A DNA stretch of 64,000 nt from Adenanthera pavonina (Eukaryota > Streptophyta > Magnoliopsida > Fabales > Fabaceae), in contig JAIVEN010000013.1 of the NCBI GenBank assembly GCA_026686845.1, positions 14,342,001 to 14,406,000 of the forward strand, written 5' to 3'. The notes beneath the pieces are model-generated. The model was not told the origin of the DNA. It did no database searches and worked only from the letters and a program-made list of their open reading frames with translations. Positions within the stretch are counted from its first letter, which is position 1. Every line of letters begins with the position of its first letter. Shown in pieces: positions 1 through 9,701 of this stretch. Both the position numbers and the translations under genes were made by a program.

Positions 1-935
1 GACATTGTCTCACACCTCTCTCCCATGAACTAACCTTTCAGGTGACGGTTCTGGAACTAGTCCAGAGAAGACGCGGGAGTAGCTGTGTACGTGGGAATGG
101 TCTATGTAGTTTTTGTGTATTAGATATTGTATCTTATGCCAAGTAGGATAGAATGATTTGTAATAAATGTATGATTTTGGGTGTAACGTTATAGATGGTT
201 TTATGTGGAAAGGAGGTTGTTTGTAGTATATATGTTGTGTGTATGTGTTATGCACATTGAAAGTTGGTTTTGGGCTGTTTAGTGTGTTTGAGGGCCTATA
301 GCATATTTGTCTTGTTGGGGTTCCAGGGGTCGAATCTCAAAGTAGTAGTTCCTTTAGGGTGAAATCTCTTTGGACAGGTTGGTCTAGAGGTTTTGGACCT
401 GTATGATTGGTCTCGGAGTGGCCAGTTGCCTTTGGTGGCAATTGGAGATGGGTAGTAGTGAGTTTTGGTCAGCAAGTGGCCAAAACAGTGTCAGGGGTCC
501 AGAATCTCCATATGGAGTTGGTTTGCAATGTAAATTGGAATCAAGTCAATTGGAGGTCGGAGCATGAAGTTATGCTCGTCGAAAGTTCGCCCTAGAATGT
601 GGAAATTGCTTATATGGATTATCAACATGGGGTGCCACGGCGCCAGAAAGTAGGCCGCGACGCCAGTGAGGCTAGAAGCATTAGAGAAACAGGGGAGACC
701 GGTGCCGCGGCGGTACTGTTGCGGCCGCAGCCCCAGCCCAGTTTTTGGCAAGTTTGGGGTTGTTTCCGCTAGTTTGAAGTTGTTGTGCATTGTTGGGTTG
801 GTGTTTGGTTGAGTTTTGAAGTTCTTGGTCAAAACTGAAGGTGTCAGGAGATTGGATGTTACATAAGACTTTATCAATTTTGATTTTTAGCCTGAAAGGG
901 GAATGTTGCTCAATAGAGATTAAAAAATGAGATAG
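1..935. other. Unassigned DNA with a GC-rich island, possibly an old LTR remnant
   Basis: No gene is recognisable. The stretch is richer in G on the + strand than its surroundings. A strongly GC-rich island at about 630-740, with several gccgcg-type words and a gcggccgc site, stands out in otherwise AT-rich DNA. GC-rich patches like this occur in LTRs of some plant Ty3/gypsy elements, so a decayed LTR is one reading, but I see no paired terminal dinucleotides, primer-binding site or polyprotein. The short ORFs on both strands lack recognisable motifs. Confidence 0.3.
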
Positions 936-939
936 CTTA

Positions 940-2003
940 GACGTTAAGATTAAAAAATTTAGAAATTTAATGTTATATTCATATAAGGGCAATCAAGTCA
1001 CATGTAACAATATGTTATCCCTTTTTGTAATCTAAAAAAGATTAGGTGATTTGTTGGGTTTTGGAGGGCTTATCAGAATTAAAATAGGTTTTATGGTTCA
1101 AAGCGTACTTATAGAAATAGTTGTATATCACTCAACAATAATATTCTCACATAAAAAAAAATATTTAAACTCATGCATTTACATGATATACAATCAATTC
1201 TGGTCAACTGGATCAACTTTAAAATTATTGCACCTCGTAATTGGTTTGACTACAAAGAGGGTTAGAGAATATAATGTAAAAGATGTAATATAATGCAATG
1301 GAATAATGATTATATGTGTATGTAAGGTATGCCATGGTAAAGAAAGAGCTTTTTATTGAAAATTTGTTTGGTTGGATAAAGAAAAGAGACGTAATGGGAT
1401 AGGAATATTGAATCAAAAGACAAGAATTGCCCTATAAAAAAGAAAACCACATTTTATCCCCAAAATATTGGTCTTGTTCGTTTGATAGATTTCTGTGCCC
1501 TATTCCATCGAATCTTCTGAATCGCACAACTAAGCTTCGTGAAATCATATATGGGAGCATTTTAGGACTATCTACCACCGTGGTCAACCTTCTCGCCACC
1601 AGCAAATTTTCTCCATTGCAACTTCTTTGTCTAATTCAAGGTTTTGACCATTTCCATCGCAAGTTCCATGTTGGATTCACTGTTCTTGGTCGTTAATTTG
1701 TAGGTTCTATATCGCATGTTCGCCTTGTTCATTCTTGTTTAGATGTTAAGATTATGAAATTAAGAAGTATAATGTTATATTCATATAAGGGTGCAATCAG
1801 TTCACATGTAACAGCACGTATATACGTTATCCCTTTTTTTTTTCAATCTAAAAATGCTTAGGTGATTTGTTGGATTTTTGAGGCTTTATCAGGATTCCAA
1901 CAGGTTTTACAGCTCAAAAGTACTTGCAGAGATAATTATATTTCATTCAGTAATGATGTTCTCATATCAATAAGAAGATTTAAACCCATGCATTTATATG
2001 ATA
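940..2003 (+). repeat. Diverged direct repeat pair (about 945-1190 and 1745-2003)
   Basis: Two blocks of ~250 bases, about 800 bases apart in the same orientation, share long stretches. Both carry atgttatattcatataaggg, then a cacatgtaaca word, ggtgatttgttgg, and a shared end near a catgcattta word. Scattered substitutions and small indels separate them, so the duplication is old. The ~550 bases between them and the repeats themselves contain no supported gene. Confidence 0.6.
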
Positions 2004-2010
2004 CTCGCTC

Positions 2011-3115
2011 CAATTCTTTTTATAAGAAAATTTTGAAAGTATTCTTTTGGCCCCATTTATAAGAAATAAAGTCTCTTTATCTTATGTATTTCTCAAATTA
2101 TTTTTTTATATCTTTCATTTATAAAGAAAATTGTCTTCATGAGGTAGTCAATGTTTCTCATGCAAAAGGAGGGAATATAGGTTATTTAATATGGGCATTT
2201 TTATAAAGAAATTTCAATATATTTATAACATATTAATGATATTTAATAGATTTCAACCATTTTCTTAATCTTGTTGAAGTAGTTATTTGTTTCTTATAAA
2301 AGATCATCAGATAGTATATGATCATTAATTCCTTATCAATTGGATTTAATTTTGTTGGTAATTAGTTTCTATTCATCCAATTGACAAAATTAACATTAGA
2401 AATGATATTCAAAACTTTTACGAACCTATAAGTAGAAGTGGGCTTCATACACTGTACATCGTTTGAGGTTAACTGCACTGGTTATGACTAAAGAATCATG
2501 TGGCATAATGTAGCTTCCTATAAATTTCATTATATATATATATATATATACATATTGAATGACTTCATGAGATTAATATTGACTTTCATCAAGGCATTAA
2601 TCTTAATCAAACATCATTAATTACCACGTCATCCTCCAGAGCCAAATTGGCCACGTGAAGCTTGGCATATACCCTCCATCCCGAAGGTAATTCCCTCTGC
2701 CCATAGACATCACAAGTGCCGTATGGGGAAGGTCATTAGGCCAAGCTCTGTGTGTGTGAGAGAGAGAGAGATAAAGAGAGGGAGATTTCTAGGGTTAATC
2801 CAATTTCACAGAGGGCCGCTCATATGCTTCCAAAATCCTGCATTTATTATGTAAAGCAAGTCATGCATACATACATAATTAATAGGGTCGTGTTTTGAAA
2901 AGGAATTTATGATTTTGAATTCTTTCATATCAATCCAAAGCTTACTATATATTTTTGTCAAAATTAAGATAGAGGATAACCTCAAACCTGCATATATTCC
3001 ACATAAATTAAATTCTCCACCGTTAGCCGCAGTCGTCCTGTTTAATTTCTTTCTCACAATTATTGATTAATGATGTCATCCTTATCAATTTAGTGAGTGT
3101 GTGTGTGTGTGTATT
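2011..3115. other. Gene-free DNA with microsatellites and ACGT-core sites
   Basis: This stretch holds an (AT)n run at 2530-2552 and a GT/GA-rich run near 2749-2785. Two ACGT-core motifs lie close together: ccacgtcatc near 2624 and a G-box-like ccacgtg near 2651. They are followed by a GA-rich segment and a ctagggtt word typical of plant 5' leaders. This may be a promoter and leader, but I cannot join it to a coding exon. Confidence 0.35.
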
Positions 3116-3158
3116 ATTATATATATAACTAAAACCTCATCTCTTTTGAGCAAGGAAA

Positions 3159-3410
3159 ATGGATATGGGTGATATCATAGTCCTGGATATGCCTCCAGCT
3201 GCAATCTCCAAGATAATTGTGTCCCAAATATTCTTAAACACTCACTCATCTTCTTCTTCTTCTTCTTCGCTGACGCCATTCTGTGCTGTTGCACCCCGAC
3301 ATCATCATCGCTTCTTTATCGTTTCCAAGATTCACAACATCCAAATAACCATGGAAACAATCTCTGAAGAAGAAGAAGAAGAAGAAGACGACGATGACAA
3401 CGGAAGATGA
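3159..3410 (+). CDS. Doubtful small protein with Ser run and acidic tail
   Basis: An 83-codon ORF starts at an ATG in good plant context (aaaATGG). A TATA-like stretch lies at about 3116-3128, only ~30-40 bases upstream, so any leader would be very short. The protein has a run of eight serines, a His-rich middle (RHHHR) and an acidic C-terminus of Glu then Asp residues. The Ser and Glu runs come from TTC and GAA microsatellites, which can make ORFs by chance. An aataaa word lies near 3710. I do not recognise a family. It could be a lineage-specific small gene or noise. Confidence 0.25.
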   Translation: MDMGDIIVLDMPPAAISKIIVSQIFLNTHSSSSSSSSLTPFCAVAPRHHHRFFIVSKIHNIQITMETISEEEEEEEDDDDNGR

Positions 3411-4530
3411 TGATGCTCATGAAGCTCAGCAAATCAAACTTGCAGACATCTGATGAAACACTCTTGATTACCAACGACTTGGCAATCTTATCTAGCTCCA
3501 TCATTTGCTCTTACTCTTAGCCACGACCAAGTCATTAATCTAGCTGAGTCTGTGCTTTGTAATATCTTCGGAATATGTATGTAATTTTCATTCTTCCTTT
3601 TTTCTTCTTTATCTCAAGATATTTTAGTTCCTAAGCACTATGCCTTTGCCTCAAATTAATGCATGGGCCAAAAAGTAGACTTGTATCAATATATGTATAT
3701 GTACATATCAATAAAGTTATCTTAAATCTCAAGTTTTATTAGAACTAGATACACTCGTACAAATAGTACTTTGATATGACAAGATTTATTTATGCAAGTG
3801 TGCAGGTCGCTTGTGTTACAAAATGATGAATTGTGTACCGTTTCCATGATGAATCATGTCACATGTATAGTTGAGCAATAAATATTTCCATTTCTTTCCA
3901 AGTCAAGCGAGCGCACAATTATTTGTAAGAACTTATAACCAAAATTCGAGAGAGCAAAATACTAAATAAGTTCCAAATATCCTAAAGACGACTCCTACTA
4001 ATTCATTATTTGTTTCTTAGCAACTGAATTCACTCCATTAATTATGTTTGATTTCTTGTTAATCTAGAGTTAATTTACTTATCATTGTCTTTCAAATCAA
4101 CTGTAACTCTTCCAATTCAATTATATAGTTCCCTACACAATTAAATAGGATGCTTTTTTTTTTTCACAAACATTATAGGATGCATTTACTACACATAGCT
4201 CTACACCGACTATTTGGAGCTTCTAAGTGTATTCATATCCTAAATGCAAATTAGATTTATAATAAATCCCGCATTATCCAATCTCTTGGTCAACTTTGGG
4301 CAATTTCTCTTTCAAGGCTAACACAAAATTCCCAATACATGGCCAATATACCAAGCGATGAAACACAATCTTGGATAAACAAAGCTAAAATCTAATACAC
4401 AAGGCTAGATACAAAGCAAGCATGACAATAAAGCTTATCAGACCAAAAAGAAAAGAGAGTAGAACAAGTTAATTGGTGCAATTTCAACTTGAATCCTCAA
4501 CCTTCCAATGGATCTGGGCTTCTCCAATTT
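3411..4530. other. Intergenic, nothing recognised
   Basis: AT-rich DNA with no supported ORF, repeat or RNA gene on either strand. A short T run and scattered stop codons in all frames are all that can be seen. Confidence 0.5.
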
Positions 4531-4531
4531 T

Positions 4532-4906
4532 CTGGGGCCCATTTGGTTCTCATAAAGGATGGGAATTGAATGGAATGAAATAGATTTGAATGAATTATTA
4601 TTATCATGGGTTTCTTTGGTATCATATGAAAAATGATAAAATGATATTCATCAATATATAGTTGCTTTTGCAAGGAGAGGGAGAGAGGGTCAAGGCTATT
4701 TTATTTAGCCATAGAAGGATTCTAGGCAGTAGGAGTAGGAAAAGATGAGGTTTAGGTAGCGAGTGCTCTTTCATAGATCTATGTGAATAGAATGTCAATG
4801 ATGATGAGAATTCTAATCTTTAAAGCCAATCAAACATGACACCGGTGAAAATAAAATCAGGATTACTTGAGAATTTGGGTTTTTGAAATTGAATCAAACA
4901 AGCCCT
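4532..4906. mobile_element. hAT-like MITE, non-coding
   Basis: The left end reads gggcccatttggttctcat. The right end reads tgaatcaaacaagccctt, whose reverse complement begins aagggcttgtttgattca. These degenerate inverted ends around 375 bases of non-coding DNA match the common plant 'gggcttgtttggtt' MITE pattern of hAT/PIF-type elements. An internal gggaattgaatgg word near the left is mirrored by gaaattgaat near the right. Target duplications are not clear. The superfamily is inferred from the ends only. Confidence 0.5.
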
Positions 4907-4950
4907 TAGTTTAAAAAATACTCTAAAATGCATGAAAATGGCGAGCCTCC

Positions 4951-5390
4951 CACTACGCCAAATATAGGTTTTATTAATTACGTCTAATAGTTGACATTTA
5001 TTTAAAAAAAATGCCAACTAAAGTTAGGTGCGGAAGAGAGTGGGGGATTAGTTGGCGTTTATATGTATAATGATTAGTTAGTGTTTATACATATAAATGT
5101 AGAGAAATATTTTAATTGGTCATTATATAAATAAACACCAACTAAAATCCCTTATTTTAGTTGGCATTTATTGAGGGTAGGGATAAAAATTTCTACCCAA
5201 TCTTTTGTTGGCGTTAGAAGACATAAATGCCAACTAATATGCTTTTTGTTGGCATTTGAAGACACAAATGCCAACAAAGGTAATTTCAAATTTTATATAT
5301 CCAAACATAAGTTTGTCCTAATGAAGTTGTCAAACCCTAAAATTTTAATAAAGACACAAAATAAATGCTAACTATTTATTTTTTTGGCCT
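4951..5390 (+). mobile_element. CACTA (En/Spm-type) transposon terminus with subterminal repeats
   Basis: The block starts exactly at CACTACGCCA (4951), the canonical terminal sequence of CACTA elements. About seven copies of a ttagttggcattta-type motif follow in both orientations, at roughly 5047, 5073, 5131, 5158, 5204-5238, 5247-5277 and 5361. Clustered subterminal motifs are where the element's own DNA-binding protein binds in this superfamily. The copies at 5204-5238 and 5247-5277 are each short inverted repeats. I found no matching TGGCGTAGTG end downstream and no transposase, so this is a truncated or non-autonomous remnant. Confidence 0.65.
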
Positions 5391-6930
5391 AATATCCTCT
5401 TACATATGTGAAACCCTCTCCAAGAATCGCAGATAGCTAAAGCTATGCGTTTCAAATCCGTGACAATTGGCGTAATTCTTTCTCGGATTTGCATCCAAGC
5501 CGCAGCACCGAAAAGCACTTCGCTGGTCAGAATGTCTAGCAACTTCACAAGACAGCCACAACGCTAATGCAACTCTTTAACTTGATTCCTACCTCTTCTG
5601 GCCACCATTTTTTCCTACCGCAAATTTTTTGTTTACCGAACCCAAATGCTTTAACCCTGCAAAAATATAGCACCAACATTCATGAAGAACTTGTCTGCCT
5701 CAATTGAACCACTATTAACTTTATTTTCAATAATATCACACATTAAATTTCAACTATTGTAGATAACCCCACTGGCTTGCAAATTATATAGCGTGACCAT
5801 GGACATGGGAATACATGTGCTGGAAAAAAAGTCCTAAAATGCATTGATGAAACCTTCAAATCACTCCTCAAAAACAAATCAAATACTACTAAATGTGGAA
5901 GTCATCACATTTACATGGAAAATAGAAATTTTAAAAAATTTGCATGCATCCCAAAATGCCAGAAAAACAATAGTGTATAAGATTTAGTTTTCATTTATTT
6001 GTGTGCTGATTACCCTGGCATTTTTTTTTATTTTTAAAAGTTACACAGATATACTTTAAACAAATAAAAAATTATATGAACTTTTCTTAAATTTTTCTTT
6101 TTTACATTAGACATAAACTTCTAAATGGCCCGGAGTCCATGTAATTTTGATAAAATTGAGAGAATGTCTGAGTAATTTATTTTTTATAGAAATTTTTGCA
6201 AATTTTAAAAATAAAATAGATGCCCGTCTAATTTTAGCAAAATTTAAAGGATGTTTGTGTGTGTGTATATATATACATATTGGTTTTTAGAAGAGGTCTA
6301 TATAAGTTTTGAAATTAAAGAGAATGTTCATATAATTTCAATAAAATTCAAATAAAGTCCATATAATTTATTCTATTTGAAAAAAAACTCGAATACACAT
6401 TGCGATGCCATCAAATAATAATTAAACAAGTTTTGGGCATGTTTTGTTGAATACCATAGGAAATTCCCAATCCTCCCCTCCCCTGCCTATATATCCATGA
6501 CCTTTTCAAACACTTTTTAATTCTTAATTTGCAAAGCTACACATATATGCAACTAATCCTCTGATTTAGTATGGTTCTAGAATGTGGCTAAATATGAATG
6601 TGTCATGTTAATTTTAAGGACAAAAATTTTATATATTCTTTAAAGTTTGTTATTAAACTTTTCTATAAAAATATTACTACGCGGAGATAATCTATTTTTA
6701 GAGGACTTATAATATACTGTTTAGTTACAAAAACTTTCCATCCACATATTACACAACTAATAGAAAAATCCAACCATATACAGCCAGTTGAAAATCTTTT
6801 TACCTAAATTTTATTCTATTTTTATGCCTCCAAAAGCATATTCTAGAATATGTAAATTACTTTCAAAGACTTGTTTTTGTTATTTCTTAGCCAACCTAAC
6901 TGCTTCTTTCTTTCTTTAGTTCAGTCACCA
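5391..6930. other. Intergenic, AT-rich with degenerate repeats
   Basis: No gene is supported. At about 6120-6370 a phrase of the type 'gtccatgtaattttgataaaatt' recurs three or four times in degenerate form, some 60-100 bases apart, which looks like an old tandem array or the body of a decayed MITE. A short (GT)n(AT)n run lies at about 6257-6280. Confidence 0.4.
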
Positions 6931-6933
6931 AAT

Positions 6934-6945
6934 GTATATATATAT
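6934..6945 (+). promoter_or_regulatory. TATA box of the 7064-7288 gene
   Basis: A tatatatatat core lies ~120 bases before the ATG at 7064. It is followed at normal spacing by a pyrimidine-rich start region (ccccagctccattcatctcc) and a plausible leader. Nothing else in the vicinity would use it. Confidence 0.5.
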
Positions 6946-7063
6946 CCCCAGCTCCATTCATCTCCGAACACAAATTTTCTGAGTTGTGAAGCAATCAATC
7001 TCTTAAGCCCACAACCCTAATTAAGCTCTTTCATTCTGAACCCTAATTGATTGTGAAGAGAAG

Positions 7064-7288
7064 ATGGTGAAGCAATTGAGAGGCATATGCGGCGAGGTAG
7101 CACCAGCAATGCTGATAAACCCTCAGAGGTGTAGCCCTAATCTTCCAAAGTTGGAGCCTATCATTGAAGAAGGATCTGAGAAATTTGAGGTTGTTTTGCC
7201 AAAAAGGATCCTCTTTGTTCTTCCTTTGCTTCTCTCTTTTGCCTCCTACTTCTTCTTGTATAGAAATATGAATTTATTCAATCAATAA
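7064..7288 (+). CDS. Small protein of unknown function, paralogue of the gene at 8006-8284
   Basis: A 74-codon intronless ORF, starting at an ATG in fair context (aagATGG). I do not recognise the family. The conserved part is residues 11-42, with a motif of the form EVAPxxLIxPQ, then PKLEPI and an acidic stretch ending in FE. The convergent gene at 8006-8284 encodes the same motif. After it the protein has a basic PKR and a hydrophobic segment (about residues 49-67), suggesting a tail-anchored or single-pass membrane protein. Conservation between two paralogues with stop-free frames, plus a TATA box, argues that both are real. Cellular role unknown. Confidence 0.55.
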   Translation: MVKQLRGICGEVAPAMLINPQRCSPNLPKLEPIIEEGSEKFEVVLPKRILFVLPLLLSFASYFFLYRNMNLFNQ

Positions 7289-8005
7289 ATAAAATATATT
7301 TTTATGCATAATTCACGTAAGTCTAAATTATATACAATTCCCAAATTTTGGGTTATGTGCAGATAATCATTTTCGACATTCAAAACTTAACAATGAACTC
7401 TCATGAACTTTTAAATTTGTGTAGATAACTAACTTTGGTTAATTAATGTTATTTTATTAATAAAATATGGGAATCCAAGGAGTAATTTTCATACAACCAA
7501 ACATTTAGAAAAGTTATCTGCATATAAATTAAAGTTTAAGGGAATTATTTACACAAATAAAATAAAAAGAAGAGAATTCATTGTCACTCGCATATCATGC
7601 TTCGCTAGTAAAATGATGGACTAACAAGCGATCGACAAAGGGTTGTAAAAGTTTAGAAGCTGAGAAGGAGATTTTTAATTAAAATTTTAAGGTCAAGAGA
7701 TTAATATTTACACATTACTTAAAATTCATGTTCCATCTAGTGATTTTTTAGATCAATATCATTCGTATATTATGCTCTGTTAACTAACTGATTGTAGAAG
7801 AATTATCAATACAAATTTTAAAAATTGGATATTATGTACATATTATAAGAAATTAAACAAAATTCTATGTAATTTAGCTCTCGTATAATTATCTGCACTA
7901 AAAGTAGAACTAAATATCAAGATCGGTGGTGATGATAACGAAGCTAAAAGAAACAATCACAAAAAACAAAGTGTATTTTACTCTATTAGCTGTAATTAAT
8001 ATTTT
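7289..8005. other. Spacer between convergent genes
   Basis: AT-rich DNA between the 3' ends of the two small paralogous genes. It must contain both 3' UTRs; aataaa-type words occur just after 7288. No other feature is seen. Confidence 0.4.
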
Positions 8006-8284
8006 TCAATACATCAACATTTCGTAATTTTCATTATTCCTGTATAACATACAGACATTAAAATCAAGCCGCCCCAGTTTACGTACAGAAAAAGGAACAC
8101 ATGTACAGCCACAAAGAGGAACGAACATAAAAAAGGGAACTACAACATCCTGACGCCGAAATTCAAAGAAGTCTTGTTCATCTTCAACAATTGGTTCCAA
8201 TTTTGGATGACTGGAAGATTTCTGGGGAGATATTAAGGGGGAAGGTGCAACTTCATCCCACTTGTTCATGTGCTGAAACTCCAT
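8006..8284 (-). CDS. Small protein of unknown function, paralogue of the gene at 7064-7288
   Basis: A 92-codon intronless ORF on the minus strand. Residues 11-41 repeat the motif of the 7064 gene: EVAPxxLISPQK, PKLEPI, then Glu/Asp-rich residues and FFE. The part after it (about residues 46-65) is hydrophobic and cysteine-containing but not alignable with the partner. The ATG at 8284 is the natural start because the conserved motif begins ten codons later and a TATA box lies ~140 bases upstream. The two genes face each other, so they arose by inverted duplication. Function not known to me. Confidence 0.5.
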   Translation of the reverse strand: MEFQHMNKWDEVAPSPLISPQKSSSHPKLEPIVEDEQDFFEFRRQDVVVPFFMFVPLCGCTCVPFSVRKLGRLDFNVCMLYRNNENYEMLMY

Positions 8285-8422
8285 TGCAGAAATTTCTTAG
8301 GTTCTTCTCTGAAACTGTGATAGATAATTTTCTCGGGGAAGGAATAACAATTGATCTGTTGAAGAAGAGAAAAATTTGTGTTTGGGGTTGGTGAGAGAAA
8401 AGTGGAAGGAAATTAATGAGAA

Positions 8423-8431
8423 TATTTATAA
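8423..8431 (-). promoter_or_regulatory. TATA box of the 8006-8284 gene
   Basis: On the minus strand the sequence reads TATAAATAT about 140 bases before the ATG at 8284, a normal plant spacing for a TATA box plus a short leader. Confidence 0.5.
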
Positions 8432-8534
8432 TCCCTATGAACAAGAGGAAGTACGAAGGAAAGATCAGAGAAGCAGATTGTTCGGAGAAATCTGAGAATT
8501 TGGAGCAACACGATGATGTGTAGTCATATGTCAT

Positions 8535-9700
8535 TCAAGAAAGACTAGCGATTTATTTGTTGGGAAATATTTTAAGCAATTGGAAAATTGGGATGAGATT
8601 CTAGATTGAGTCAGTTTAATAGTTTGAAATTCGATTAAAAAACGAAAACATAGGTCACAGATTACGTAAACGAGGATGTGTCTCCTGGATAGATAAGATA
8701 CGAACTATCTCTCTAGAAGCTAATATATTTTTTATATATTAAATTATTGGATTATTCCTTGGTCTACTAGGTTTCTAGATGCAGATCGCTTGTAAGGTTT
8801 CCTTTTTTTAATTTTTCGTTTTTTTTTTCTCAGATGCGGATCGCTTGTAAGGTTAAGTCAATTATGTTTTGGTAAATAATTATATTTATTAGATTGGTAT
8901 CTAAATGAACCATGTTTTGAAATTTATGTTTTAATTTCATTCGTAAAATCACCAATCTCATATTAAACCACTAAAAGTTGCATAACCAACATTTGTTTTA
9001 GGCAACACTCAAATGAAATTTTTTTAATATAATTATCTAATAACTATCTACTATTATCAGGCCCAATTCAAATAATATTAACGAGCTTAAACGAAGATAG
9101 GTCTCTCAACAAAATATATTTTTTAACTGTTGTTATGATTCAACAATTATTTGTTTTAAGGGAATAATGCATAAGTAACTTAAAAAAAAAAAAAAAACCA
9201 TAGCAAAAGTAGCTCTCTTTTTTTGGGCAGGCAAAACTAGCATTTTATTTGTATGTAGATGTGGCAATAACTCTCACCAAAAAAAATGTGTCAATAACCT
9301 TGTAGCTTAAAATTCTTTTATTAAAGATAATTAATTATTCTTATATATGTGGAGATTCTAGATGGATTGAATAATCAAGATTCGCTCAAAATAATCATAA
9401 TTTTTTTTCTTAGAACTGAGAGAATCCAGAACAGTAAAGTTTGCTGCAATACAAACAGTTTTCTCTTACTAATGTGTTTAAATTTAAACTCACAGAGCTA
9501 TTCTGGCCAAAAAAAAAACTCAGCTATACTTTGCATTACTATGTACAGTTAAATAAACTCACAGAGCTACACTCCTGAAGTACAAGCTAATGTAACAAGA
9601 ATGCCTATCATTTAAATCTCTCCCAAAAGTGTTTTTTAATCTTTTTTTTAGGGAAAAAAGTAAAACCAATCATCTTTAATGCATCAGCTTACAATGCTTA
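8535..9700. other. Intergenic plus 3' flank of the ALIS gene
   Basis: No coding potential is seen. A direct repeat of an 'aactcacagagct' word occurs near 9488 and 9556. The right-hand few hundred bases probably hold the 3' UTR of the minus-strand ALIS gene. Homopolymer A and T runs are frequent. Confidence 0.4.
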
Positions 9701-9701
9701 C

